DNA of 64,000 nucleotides, from positions 1-64,000 of the forward strand of contig CAJUST010000001.1 of NCBI GenBank assembly GCA_910589105.1, read 5' to 3'. Numbering within the stretch: position 1 is the stretch's first letter; each line of letters opens with the position of its first letter. Both the position numbers and the translations under genes were made by a program. Source of the stretch: an uncultured Lachnospiraceae bacterium (GTDB taxonomy: Bacteria > Bacillota > Clostridia > Lachnospirales > Lachnospiraceae). Positions 34,500-44,200 of this stretch are shown here, one piece after another. The notes under the pieces were generated by a model. That model ran no database searches. It had not been told where the DNA came from and worked only from the letters and a program-made list of their open reading frames with translations.

Positions 34500-34537
34500 G
34501 TACTCCCGAAATCACAGTACATGGATTTTGGGAGTAC
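34500..34537 (+). promoter_or_regulatory. 14-bp hairpin between terD copy 2 and the Ca2+-ATPase gene
   Basis: GTACTCCCGAAATC (34500-34513) pairs with GATTTTGGGAGTAC (34524-34537) through one G-U pair. The next bases are AAAAACG, not a T tract, so it is more likely an RNA-processing or stability element, or a weak attenuator, than an ordinary terminator. Confidence 0.7.
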
Positions 34538-34561
34538 AAAAACGTTTCAAGGAGGAACGAA

Positions 34562-37222
34562 ATGAAATATCAGGGACTTACAGAAAAGGAAGTGGAAGCT
34601 TCCAGAAGGCAGCATGGTTCGAATGAAATTCCAGATTCTGAACCGACGACGTTTTGGGAGGAATTTAAAGAAACATTTGGCGATCCGATGATAAAAATAT
34701 TGCTTGCAATCGCGGCATTGATGATCGTTATGTTTTTCTTTGGGTATGCAGAAATCTATGAACCGCTCGGGACGATAATTGCTGTTTTAATTGTTGCGTT
34801 TGTATCTGCAAAAACAGGTGTGGCAAGCGACACGAAATACCGTGAATTAAAAGACAGCGCGAAAAAAGACCAATGTAAGGTGTACCGTAACGGCATAGTG
34901 ACAGTGATTGACGTAGATGACGTTGTTGTAGGAGATAAAGCGCTCTTACAGTCCGGCGATAAAATACCCGCTGACGGAATCTTGGTGTCGGGCTCCCTTG
35001 CCGTGGATAATTCTGCGCTAAACGGGGAAGCGGAAGAATGTAAAAAAACAGAAGCGCCGGAACAGACAGAGCTTGCAGATGACATAACCGGAGATACTTT
35101 TGTAGACAGGCATTCCCTGTTCCGCGGCGCGGTTGTGTTTGACGGAGAAGGGGTTTTAGACGTCCGCAAAGTCGGCTTAAAGACAATGATGGGCAAAATG
35201 GCGGAAGAAATGCAGGAAGATGAGCCGGATTCCCCGTTAAAAGTCAAACTGGCAAAACTGGCAAAACAAATTTCTACATTTGGCTATATTGGCGCGATCG
35301 TTATAGCCGTATTATATTTTGCGTATTTTATTATATCCGCAGGCGGCGTGTCTGATTACTTTGCCAGCGGCGCAGAGCAGATTATCAAAGATCTCGTAGA
35401 AGCCGTGTCGCTTGCAGTCGTTATTATCGTCTGCGCTGTTCCGGAAGGCCTGCCGCTTATGATTTCCTTAGTGCTTATGCAAAATACAAGTAAAATGTTA
35501 GATCATAACGTGCTGGTCCGTAAAGCGGAAGGAATTGAAACCGCGGGCTCCCTGAATATTTTATTTAGTGACAAAACGGGAACAATCACGAAAGGAATGC
35601 TGGAAGTTGTGGATTTCTTTACGGCGGACGGCAATTCCATAGAACTACCGGATTTAAGCAAACACAGCGGAGTAAAAGGCCTTCTTGACCTTGCCATCGG
35701 CAAAAATACGCAGTCTATGTTTGACGGCGAGCACAGAGTGATAGGCGGAAACGCTACGGATCAGGCTCTCATGAAATTTATCGGCGAATCTACCTTCCGG
35801 GCGCTTGAGGCGGACAAAGAATGTAAGGTAACGAAATCGCAGAGTTTTAATTCCGCCAATAAATTCAGTCAGGCAAGGATTGACAGCGTCGGAAAAACAT
35901 TCTATAAAGGCGCGCCGGAACGGCTGCTTGCAATGGCGGGCAAATATTTAGACGGAAACGGTGACGTGAAAACGCTCGACAAAGCCGCGCTGGACAAAAA
36001 AATCGACGCTCTTGCCGCAAAGGCTATGCGTGTTTTAGCTTTTGGCTATTCCGAGAAAGATCTCGTGGAGAACAAAATTAATGATGATGTCGTAATTATT
36101 GGTTTAGTTGGAATCCGCGATGACGTAAGGCCGGAAGCGCGTGAAGCGATAGAAGAAGTGCAAAAGGCGGGAATCCAAGTTGTAATGATAACTGGAGACC
36201 GTTTGGAAACGGCGGTTGCCATCGCAAAAGATGCGGGTCTTTTGCAGAATGATTCAGATATTGCGCTGTCTTCTTCACAGCTCAACGAAAAGTCTGACGA
36301 CGAACTGAAAAAAATTATACCGAATATCCGCGTCATTGCAAGGGCGCTTCCAACGGATAAATCCCGTATGGTGCGTTTATGTCAGGAAATGAATCTTGTC
36401 GTAGGCATGACTGGGGACGGCGTCAACGACTCTCCCGCCCTAAAACGCGCAGACGTAGGCTTTGCAATGGGAAGCGGCACAGAAGCGGCAAAAGAAGCTG
36501 GGAAAATTGTAATATTAGATGACAATTTTAAATCCATTAAAGATGCAATCTGGTATGGCAGGACGATATACCACAATATCCTAAAGTTTTGTAAATTCCA
36601 GCTTGTCATAAATGTAGCGGCTGTCGTAGTCAGCGCAATCGCGCCGTTTTTCGGCGTAGAGGAGCCGTTAAAAGTCACCCATCTTCTGTTTGTCAATCTG
36701 GTAATGGACGGCTTGGGCGCAATTATGCTTGGCAACGAGCCGGCTCTGAAAAAATATATGGACGAAAAACCCAGAAGAAGGGACGAGAGCATTGTCAGCA
36801 AGAAAATGATGGCGCAGATCATTGTCATGGGCGCCTGGCTTACTTTTATCAGTTTTCTATATTTAAAGCATCCGTTTTTCAGAGGTTTATTTGATACAGA
36901 AAAACAGCATTTGACAGGTTACTTTGTTCTGTTTATCGTTAGCGCTTTGTTTAACGGATTTAATGTTAGAGATGACAGCTTTGCTATTTTCAAAGGATTA
37001 AGCGAGAATACTGGTTTCTTAAAAGTGTTTTTTATCATTATACTTGTGCAGGCGGTCATCGTCAATGCGGCGCTAGTCCCGTTTACGGCGTTTACATGGA
37101 TTGGGAATATGTTTAGCTGTGTGCCGTTTGGGCTTACCGGCTGGGTGGCAGTGATGCTTCTGGCAGTTACCATGATTCCCGTTGACCTAATCCGAAAAGC
37201 GCTGATAGGAAAAGGAAATTAA
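34562..37222 (+). CDS. Calcium-translocating P-type ATPase (PMCA type)
   Basis: An 886-residue P2-type ATPase that would pump Ca2+ out of the cell. Visible in order: N-terminal cation ATPase domain (YQGLTEKEVEASRRQHGSNEIP), actuator region with NSALNGEAEE, membrane segment 4 with the ion-site motif VPEGLPLMISLVL, the phosphorylation site Asp337 in DKTGTITKG, the nucleotide-binding FYKGAPERLL, and the hinge MTGDGVNDSPALKRADVGFAMG. Ten membrane segments are expected. AAGGAGG precedes the ATG. Its place between terD and a HAD gene ties calcium handling to the calcium-binding TerD proteins. Confidence 0.93.
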   Translation: MKYQGLTEKEVEASRRQHGSNEIPDSEPTTFWEEFKETFGDPMIKILLAIAALMIVMFFFGYAEIYEPLGTIIAVLIVAFVSAKTGVASDTKYRELKDSAKKDQCKVYRNGIVTVIDVDDVVVGDKALLQSGDKIPADGILVSGSLAVDNSALNGEAEECKKTEAPEQTELADDITGDTFVDRHSLFRGAVVFDGEGVLDVRKVGLKTMMGKMAEEMQEDEPDSPLKVKLAKLAKQISTFGYIGAIVIAVLYFAYFIISAGGVSDYFASGAEQIIKDLVEAVSLAVVIIVCAVPEGLPLMISLVLMQNTSKMLDHNVLVRKAEGIETAGSLNILFSDKTGTITKGMLEVVDFFTADGNSIELPDLSKHSGVKGLLDLAIGKNTQSMFDGEHRVIGGNATDQALMKFIGESTFRALEADKECKVTKSQSFNSANKFSQARIDSVGKTFYKGAPERLLAMAGKYLDGNGDVKTLDKAALDKKIDALAAKAMRVLAFGYSEKDLVENKINDDVVIIGLVGIRDDVRPEAREAIEEVQKAGIQVVMITGDRLETAVAIAKDAGLLQNDSDIALSSSQLNEKSDDELKKIIPNIRVIARALPTDKSRMVRLCQEMNLVVGMTGDGVNDSPALKRADVGFAMGSGTEAAKEAGKIVILDDNFKSIKDAIWYGRTIYHNILKFCKFQLVINVAAVVVSAIAPFFGVEEPLKVTHLLFVNLVMDGLGAIMLGNEPALKKYMDEKPRRRDESIVSKKMMAQIIVMGAWLTFISFLYLKHPFFRGLFDTEKQHLTGYFVLFIVSALFNGFNVRDDSFAIFKGLSENTGFLKVFFIIILVQAVIVNAALVPFTAFTWIGNMFSCVPFGLTGWVAVMLLAVTMIPVDLIRKALIGKGN

Positions 37223-37223
37223 T

Positions 37224-37979
37224 ATGATACGGTTCCATGCAGATTTAGACAATACGATACTGTATTCCTATAAACACGAAATTGGCGAAACTAAAAATTG
37301 CGTAGAAGTCTATCAGGGAAGGCAGATATCCTATATGACGCATGAGACTGCCCGGCTTCTAAGTGGGTTAAAAGAAAAAATGTCTATCGTCCCGACTACG
37401 ACAAGGACGGTAGAACAGTACAAACGGCTGGATCTTTCCGTTATTTCCCCAAAATATGCGCTGGTATGCAATGGCGGGGCGCTGCTTGTGGACGGAGAAG
37501 AAGATATGGATTGGTATAAAGAGTCGCTTGCGCTGATTTCGGACAGTAGGGAAATGTTAAAATATGGAGAATGGCTTTTAGGGCAGGATGAAAACCGCTG
37601 TTTTGAGGTCAGGAATATCAAAGGGCTTTTCATTTTTACAAAAAGTGAAAAGCCCTTCACTTCGGTAATGCGGTTAAAAGAGCGTTTGGACGAAAGCCTG
37701 ACTGATATATTCAGTAACGGCTCGAAAGTATACATAGTGCCGAAACGGCTGAATAAAGGAATGGCGGTTTCGCGGTTCCAAAAACGGTATCCTTCCGATT
37801 TAGTCATCGCGGCGGGAGACAGTGAATTTGACATACCGATGTTAAATGAAGCCCGTCTTGCAGTCGCGCCGTGCGCATTAAAAGGCGGGAAAGGAATAAA
37901 AGGCCATATTACATATATGAGAGGGAAGAAACTATTTTCTGAAGAAGGATTAGAGTATATAACTAATATAATAAGGTAG
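37224..37979 (+). CDS. HAD-superfamily hydrolase of the Ter module
   Basis: A 251-residue HAD phosphatase with a Cof/sucrose-phosphatase-like fold. Motif I is HADLDNTIL, motif II lies in SIVPTTTRT, motif III includes the lysine in LNKGMAVSRF, and motif IV is VIAAGDSEFDIPML. HAD enzymes of this type recur in Ter neighbourhoods and are predicted to act on a phosphorylated metabolite made by the PRTase proteins. It starts one base after the Ca2+-ATPase stop and is the last gene of the operon, ending before a strong terminator. Confidence 0.85.
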   Translation: MIRFHADLDNTILYSYKHEIGETKNCVEVYQGRQISYMTHETARLLSGLKEKMSIVPTTTRTVEQYKRLDLSVISPKYALVCNGGALLVDGEEDMDWYKESLALISDSREMLKYGEWLLGQDENRCFEVRNIKGLFIFTKSEKPFTSVMRLKERLDESLTDIFSNGSKVYIVPKRLNKGMAVSRFQKRYPSDLVIAAGDSEFDIPMLNEARLAVAPCALKGGKGIKGHITYMRGKKLFSEEGLEYITNIIR

Positions 37980-37997
37980 GAAACAGACTGTATTTTT

Positions 37998-38043
37998 GCC
38001 GTATAGCGCGTCATATCATATTTTGCGCTATGCGGTTTTTATA
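37998..38043 (+). terminator. Intrinsic terminator of the Ter operon
   Basis: GCCGTATAGCGC (37998-38009) pairs with GCGCTATGCGG (38025-38035), followed by TTTTTATA. Confidence 0.88.
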
Positions 38044-38250
38044 ATAGTTGTTTTGTAACAAGACGCTTAGTAAACGGATGCGTAATTTAATACAAATTCA
38101 ATATGATACGATAATATGGTTTTTGGTTTCGTATGATTGAACAAAAAACTATAAAATTATATGGCGAAACAAGGCATTCTGTGATATACTGAAAACATAT
38201 ATCAAAATGGGCAATATAAAATATGCACAATTAAGAAAGGAGCATATGAT

Positions 38251-41200
38251 ATGCGGGTAAAATTTATTTCAAAAGCGTTTTCGGCGGTTTTGTCGGCAGC
38301 TATGCTGGTGACGTCTCTGCCGACAGCGGCGTTAGCAGTTCAGGCAGATGAGCCGGAAGCGGCGGCAGCTCAGAAGCCAAATTTGTTAAAACTTTGGTAT
38401 GATGAGCCGGCCAGTCAGGGGAAAAATATTCTCAGCTCTGGAGCTTATCAGACTTCAGCAGAGGACAATAACTGGCAGCAGCACACGCTTCCAATCGGCA
38501 ACAGCTATATGGGGGCAAATGTCTATGGCGAGATAGCAAGAGAAAGGCTGACCTTTAACCAGAAAACGATGTGGAACGGTGGACCAAGCTCGAAAAGGCC
38601 AAATTATAACGGCGGTAATAAAGATGGCATGGTGGAGCGTTACCAAAATATTGTGAATAACTTTCTGGCAGGCAATGATGCGACGGCAAGCGAACAATGC
38701 GGAGGGCTGACAGGAGAAGGCGAGGCGCAAGGATATGGCGTTTATCAGTCATGGGGCGATTTGTATCTTGATTACAAAGATTTGGCAAATGTGACGGAAA
38801 CGGAAGACTATGAACGTAATCTGGATTTAACGACAGGGATTGCAAACGTTGATTTTGTGGCTGCAAATACGGAATACCATAGAGAGTATTTTGTCAGCTA
38901 TCCAGACAATGTCTTAGCGATGAAACTGACTACGGGAAAAGATGCGGGCATGAATTTGAATGTCAGCTTCCCAATAGATAATGGCGAAAATGAATCTGAG
39001 CAAACCAGCATCATTAACGGGCAGTTAGGAAAAGAAAATTTACAGTATACAGTAGATGCGGCGGAAGGAACGATTTTGAATGCGGGTAATATGCAGGACA
39101 ATCAGCTTAAATTTAATTCTGTCCTGAAAGTGGTGACGGATAAAGGCGCGATGGCAAAAGGAGCTGACAATTCGTCACTGGATATTACAGGGGCAAAGGA
39201 AGTGGTGATTTTCCTGTCCGCGAATACGGATTATAAAAATGTATATCCGAAGTACCGTACCGGAGAAACGGCAGAGCAGCTTGCGGCAAGAGTGAAGAAA
39301 GCTGTGGATAATGCGGCAGGAAAAGGCTATGAAAGGGTAAAAACCAGATATTTAGCGGATTATCAGGCGTTGTTTGGCAGAGTGGATTTAGACCTTGGCC
39401 AGGGAGCTTCTGAAAAGACGACGGACGACCTTTTGGCGGCGTATAAAGCTTCCGGTAAGGACGCTGCGACAGAACAGGAAAGACGTTTATTGGAAACCCT
39501 GCTTTACCAATATGGAAGATATTTGACGATAGCATCCTCAAGAGATGGAGATTTGCCCTCTAATTTGCAGGGCGTATGGAATAACAGGGTAGGAACCGGC
39601 AGCCATGTTCCATGGGGCAGTGATTTCCATATGAATGTAAACCTTCAGATGAATTATTGGCCGACCTATTCTGCTAACTTGGCAGAATGCGCGACGCCGA
39701 TTATTGATTATGTTAATTCATTAAGAGAGCCGGGGCGTGTGACGGCAGAGAAATATTTTGGGATTGCAAGCGAACCGGGCGAGGCAAATGGATTCAGCGC
39801 GCATACGCAGAATACGCCGTTTGGCTGGACATGTCCGGGCTGGGCTTTTAGCTGGGGCTGGTCTCCGGGAGCGGTTCCGTGGATAATCCAAAACTGTTGG
39901 GAGTACTATGAGTATACGGGCGATTTAGAGTATATGAGAACACACCTTTACCCGATGATGAAGGAAGAGACGATCCTGTATGATAAGATTTTAATTGACA
40001 GCGGCAAAGAGATTACGCTTAAAGATGGAAGCGCAAGCACCCGTCTTGTAACGGCTCCTACTTTTTCTTCAGAGCATGGTCCGTATACGATGGGCAATAC
40101 ATATGAAAACAGTCTGGCATGGCAGTTATATGACGATACGATTACGGCTGCAAAATTGTTAGGCGTTGATTCAGATCTTGTAACACGTTGGAAAACGACA
40201 AGGGAGAGGCTTGCGCCAGTTGAAATTGGGGACAGCGGGCAGATTAAAGAATGGTACATTGAAGGGGAATACGGCAAGACGGAATCAGGCGAGGATATTC
40301 CGGAGTTCGATAGAGGCCACCGCCATATGTCCCATATGCTAGGACTGTTCCCGGGAGATTTGATTTCGGTAGAAGATACAGAGCTGTTGAACGCGGCAGT
40401 CGTGTCTTTAGAGGATCGCGGATATACCAGCACAGGCTGGGGAATGGGCCAGCGCATTAACGCATGGGCAAGAACGGGAAGCGGCAATACGGCGTACCGT
40501 TTGATTCAGAATTTGTTTAAAGGCGGGATATATCCAAATCTTTGGGACGCGCATCCGCCATTCCAGATTGACGGGAACTTTGGTTACACTTCAGGCGTCA
40601 ATGAAATGCTGATGCAGAGCAATATGGGATATATTAATATTTTACCGGCGCTTCCGGAGGTATGGGCGAATGGTTCTGTAAATGGAATCTTAGCAAGGGG
40701 GAATTTTGAACTTGGCATCGATTGGACGAATGGGACGGCAGATGAAATTCGGATCTTGTCAAAGAATGGCGGGGAATGCGCGGTACAGTATCCGGGCATT
40801 GCTACAGCGGTAATTAAAGATTCTTCAGGCAGTGTGGTTGCCTCTAATGTGGTATCTGGAAAAGAAAACAGAATTACATTTAATACAACAAAAGGAGAGG
40901 CATATACGATTCAAAGTATGTCGGCGGCTCCGGAAAACTGTAAGGCAGTGGCGGCTGAGACGGGCGTAACGCTTACATGGGACGCCGTAGAAGGAGCAAC
41001 TTCTTATAATGTGTATAGTAAGGTTAGGGCGATTGAAACAAAAATCGGCGCAGTTTCGTCGGCTTCGTATACAGATACGAAAAAGTATGAAGATGTGTAC
41101 GCAGTGGAATATTCTGTTGCCGCGGTGAAAGACGGCAAAGAGGGAAGGCGTTCGAATCGGTTTCGGGCTCCAGAGCCGGAGTCTTTGATTGAATTGGTAG

Positions 41201-44200
41201 ACGATGGAGATTCCAGAATTAAATATTCTGATGGGTGGGGCACATGGTCAGATTCAGGTCATTATGGTGGAGGAATCCATTTCATAGAAACAACGACCGG
41301 AGAGGAGAGCGTGGAGCTTTCATTTGAAGGAACGGGAATTGAAATTATAGCCAGAAAAAACAGTGGGAGGTATGCTGCAAGCTGGAAAGTGCTCATAGAT
41401 GGCGCAGATGCGGGGACTGCAAATTGCGCCGGAAGCGGCGAATACCGCAACGCGGTTTTCTCGAATTATGATTTGCCAGACGGGAAGCATACGATTAAAT
41501 TGGTGACGGAAGGAAATACAAATAAGAAGATAGAGTTTGATGCATTTTTCGTTTATAAAGAAAAAGATCCAGATATTACGGTTTCTTTCAGTTTAGGCGG
41601 CAAAGAGGGGGAAGCTCCCGCTTCAAAAAAAGGAAAGTTCAGGGGTTCGGTTACGCTTCCGGTTTGTAACGTGGATGGTTTTACAGGCTGGAGTGATGGC
41701 AGTGGAGTTTATAATGCCGGAGCGGCTTATGTGGTTCCTTATAAGGACATTAAGTTGACAGCCCAGTATGAAGAAGAAGAAACGGAACCTCCGGTAAACA
41801 CAACAGATGAGTATTTGCCGATTGACGCTCCCAAAACATCGTGGACTGCTACTGCTGGAAGTCAAGAGAATAGTGGGAATGACGGACCGGCAAGCAGTGC
41901 GATTGATGGGAATTTGGATACATGGTGGCATAGCAATTATAGTGGAGTGAATGAACCGTCATTTGGCGAAAATGGAGTGAACAATGACTTTACGATTGAC
42001 TTCGGTAAGACAGTTCAAGTTGATAAGCTTGAGTATGTTCCACGTAACAATGAGAATGCAAATGGATTTATCACTCAATATAAAATATTTTATTCTGCAA
42101 CTACAGATGGAGCTTTTACGGAATGCGCAAGTGGTGAATGGACGGATTGCGCAACGAACCGGACTGCGAAATCAGCGATATTTGATTCGACGGTGTCAGC
42201 GCGCAGGATTCAAATTAAGGCGATTGCAGTAGACAATGCTCCGGGAGGAAACAGCAATAAGAAATTTATCCACGCGGCAGAGTTTAATGTATACAAAAAG
42301 AATCCGAATTGCACGCCATTGATCGGAATAAGTGTAGATTCTTCCCTTACGTTAAATCAGGGAGAAAGCAAAAGTCTGACAATCACTTATCAGCCGGAGA
42401 ATGCAACGGATAAGAAATTAACTTATGCAAGTTCGGATGTGAATATTGCAACAGTTTCTCCGAAGGGCGTTGTGATGGCAAGCGCATATAAATCAGGAAC
42501 AGCCACAATTTCGATTGCTTCAGCTAACAAACCGGAAATTACGCGGACAGTCACTGTAACGGTGAATCCGCCGACAGAGCAGCCGGTTACAAGCGTTACG
42601 TTAGAAAGAAAGAGAATCCTTTTAAAGGTAGAGGATTCGGTAACGCTTGATGCGGCGATTCAGCCGTATTTTGGGACAAATAAAAGCCTGACATGGGAAA
42701 GCAGCGATTCAACCATTGCGACTGTAACGGACGGAACGATAACGGCTGTTGCCGCAGGGAAAGCGACAATTACGGTTAAGGCAGCAAGTGACAATACTAA
42801 ATCGGATACATGTGAGGTATTAGTTGCCGCTAAGGGCGAAGAACCGGATAGGACGGAATTGCTGGGTTTGGTTAGTGAACTTCAGACACAGTACAGTGAT
42901 TTGACAGGATATGGGCAAGACATAGCCGCAGCATTTGAAACAGCGTTAGCAAAAGCGCAGGAAGTATTGGCTTACAGAAACGATGTTTTACAGTCAGAAC
43001 TGGACGAAGCGTTAGATGGTTTAAATACAGCAAAAAAAGGGTTGATGAAAGAAGACCTTACGAAAAAAATTGCGGAAGCGGACGGGATCACAGAAAATAA
43101 CTATGCGCAGAGCTCTGTAGACGCATTAAATGCGGCAAAAGCGGCGGCGCAAACAGTAGCAAATAACACAGCGGCAACGGTAGATGAAATAGATGCGGCG
43201 TTATTTGATTTGGCTTTGGCGCTGAAGAATTTGGAAGCGCCGGGAGACCCTTCGGATTTGCAGGAGCTGCTTACCGAAGCAGGAGGCATCAATACGCAAG
43301 GATCATCTGCGGAAGCGATAGCTGAATTTGAAGCGGCGAAGACTGCCGCTCAGGCGGTTGTGGCTGGCAGGCCGACGCAATCTGAGATCGATGCCGCATT
43401 GAGAAGATTAGAGCGGGCGATTTCTGAAGTAAAGATATTTACTGTGCGGTTTGATAAAAATGCCGGAAGTGACAACGTGACAGGGATGCCGGAAAATAAG
43501 ACGGGCAGAAAAGGCGAGCAAGTCACTTTGCCGACGGGATCTCCGCAAAGAACAGGTTATATTTTTAGTGGATGGAGTTTAGAGCCGGATGGGGAAATTT
43601 TGACGGAAGGTCCGACAATCCATAATACAGATCTCACTGTATATGCAATTTGGGAGGTCACCTGCATTTGCGAGATTGAAACATTGACGGTTGAGGGCGG
43701 TTCTGTCAACATTGCGGCAGATGAATCAAGCAAAACATTTCCGCTTTCTCCTGAAGCGGCGCTGAAAGCAGGATGTAAGGTTCCAAATCATCCGGCGGGC
43801 AATCGCATTACTTACTCTTACACAGTGAAAAACGCAGACGGCACAGGGGCGGAAGTAGATGCGGATGGCATAGTGACGGTAAAAGCGAAGGGAACGGCTG
43901 TGATTACAGTGACGGCCCAAATCGCAACTGGAGCCGATGGAAAGAAATCGAAATCCGAAGATGTGGAAATTGAAGTGACGAAATCAGAGCCGGAAGAGCC
44001 GGATACAGTTAAAATCACTTTTGAAGCGAACGGAACAAGCGTGACAAATCTGCCAGAGGAAGAAACGGTGGAAATCGGGGCGGCATTCCCGAAACCGTCG
44101 AAAATCCCGGTACGGGCAGGCTATACGTTTAAAGGCTGGAGCAAGACGGCATCTGGAGCTGTCATTACAGAATGGCCTCAGACAATCGATTCTAATACAA

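Noticed and set aside
33868..38014. Long minus-strand frames opposite terD, the Ca2+-ATPase and the HAD gene
   Set aside because: They mirror strongly conserved plus-strand genes and show low-complexity Ser-rich translations typical of antisense frames.
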